A stretch of DNA of 64,000 nt from Agrypnia vestita (Eukaryota > Arthropoda > Insecta > Trichoptera > Phryganeidae): assembly GCA_016648135.1 (NCBI GenBank), contig JADDOH010001584.1:186001-250000 (forward strand). The letters run 5' to 3'. The notes below the pieces were generated by a model. The model did no database searches, was not told the origin of the DNA, and worked only from the letters and a program-made list of their open reading frames with translations. A program made the position numbers and the translations under genes. Of this stretch, positions 63,556-64,000 are shown piece after piece. Each line of letters begins with the position of its first letter. The first letter of the stretch is position 1.

Positions 63556-63839
63556 TTTTAAAACCAAATTAATTAATCAATTAATTTTATTTAAAAAAAT
63601 ATTTTTTATTATAAAAATTAAATTTTATTTTAAAAATTAATCAATTAATAAACATAAAAACTACATATAAGGTCGATATATTCACGGAAACATAGAGGGT
63701 TTCTATAGCTTAGTGGTCAGAGCATCGGCTCCGGAAAGGAGGTGACCTGGGTTCGAATCCCAGTAGTAACCTAATATTTTTTCGTGAATTAGATTTTTCT
63801 GTATGTCTTTCTAACTGATTAATTAATTTGGTTTTAAAA
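63556..63839. repeat. 24-bp perfect inverted repeats framing a tRNA-like unit
   Basis: 63556-63579 and 63816-63839 are exact inverted copies (TAAAACCAAATTAATTAATC core). A shorter inverted pair, ATTCACG (63680-63686) and CGTGAAT (63783-63789), lies just outside the tRNA-like gene. The outer pair may be the termini of a small element that carries the Pol III unit. Confidence 0.75.
63699..63771 (+). tRNA. tRNA-like Pol III gene, anticodon stem not formed (pseudo-tRNA or SINE head)
   Basis: The 73-nt span fits tRNA numbering exactly. Acceptor GTTTCTA/TAGTAAC pairs 6 of 7. D stem GCTT/GAGC pairs. The T arm CTGGG-TTCGAAT-CCCAG is perfect. A box (TAGCTTAGTGG, 63706-63716) and B box (GGTTCGAATCC, 63750-63760) are consensus, and a T6 terminator follows at 63777-63782. 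The anticodon arm fails: TCGGC cannot pair with AGGAG, and position 33 is C. A CTCC/GGAG mini-hairpin forms there instead. The acceptor GTTTCT resembles tRNA-Val (inference). It probably can be transcribed but cannot decode. Confidence 0.6.
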
Positions 63840-63933
63840 AAAAATTACATAACTTTGTTCTGAAAAATTACAACTTCACAAATATGAATGTTTTCTTGAA
63901 AATATATAACCGTATTTATGATTATCTTCGTAG

Positions 63934-64000
63934 GAAACCAAGCTGGTTGTGGACGAGAACGAGGTGGGTGGATACAGTGAGGAATAATACAGATAGATTG
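63934..64000 (+). mobile_element. LINE ORF2 C-terminal fragment, cut by the window edge
   Basis: The frame KPSWLWTRTRWVDTVRNNTD then RL matches the RPR.RW.D.V+.D...L segment near the C-terminus of insect LINEs. It continues beyond position 64000. Confidence 0.6.

Noticed and set aside
1..64000. CRISPR arrays, bacterial operons, rRNA genes
   Set aside because: No regularly spaced identical repeats, no Shine-Dalgarno-led operons and no rRNA-like conserved blocks; intron signals, SINE and LINE relics show eukaryotic DNA.

Overview
This is an AT-rich (visibly about two-thirds A+T) eukaryotic window that reads as transposon-filled intergenic or intronic DNA of an arthropod, most likely an insect. 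I see no intact host gene; the longest open frame is 156 codons and lies in a decayed LINE. The arthropod call rests on the mix of element families (LINE tails ending in GAA, TAAG or GTTA repeats, an L2/CR1 LINE, a Gypsy relic, Penelope-like elements, a DUF4817-type transposase head, many fold-back MITEs) and on arthropod-type core promoters (TATA plus TCAKT initiators). The order cannot be fixed from the sequence alone.

Layout. 0-9 kb: two tail-to-tail LINE ends, a reverse transcriptase relic with its FADD box, a Penelope GIY-YIG scrap, and a well-formed core promoter at 8.1 kb. 9-14 kb: two large fold-back elements sharing arms, LINE 3' ends, and a 40-codon ORF behind a TATA box. 14-19 kb: LTR-like blocks and a Gypsy RNase H/integrase relic into which a 97-bp LINE end inserted with a 14-bp target duplication. 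19-31 kb: Penelope/hammerhead-like repeats, an L2/CR1 LINE end, and an unidentified cysteine-rich coding relic at 28.5-29.1 kb. 31-49 kb: a TTAA-flanked element, further LINE ends, a 690-bp palindrome, and a DUF4817-like scrap. 49-64 kb: a Penelope relic with its 3' ribozyme-like motif, fold-back MITEs, CpG-rich blocks that could be first exons, and a tRNA-like Pol III unit framed by inverted repeats.

The recurring theme is a motif of the form CTGATGA - hairpin - GAAAC. It occurs in at least six sequence families, usually as inverted pairs, and in one case directly 3' of a GIY-YIG open frame. It resembles the hammerhead ribozyme core reported from Penelope-like elements, although most copies here carry one extra nucleotide before stem II or a core substitution. 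The second theme is long fold-back elements ending in ACAGG-like termini that keep full arms but carry no coding capacity.
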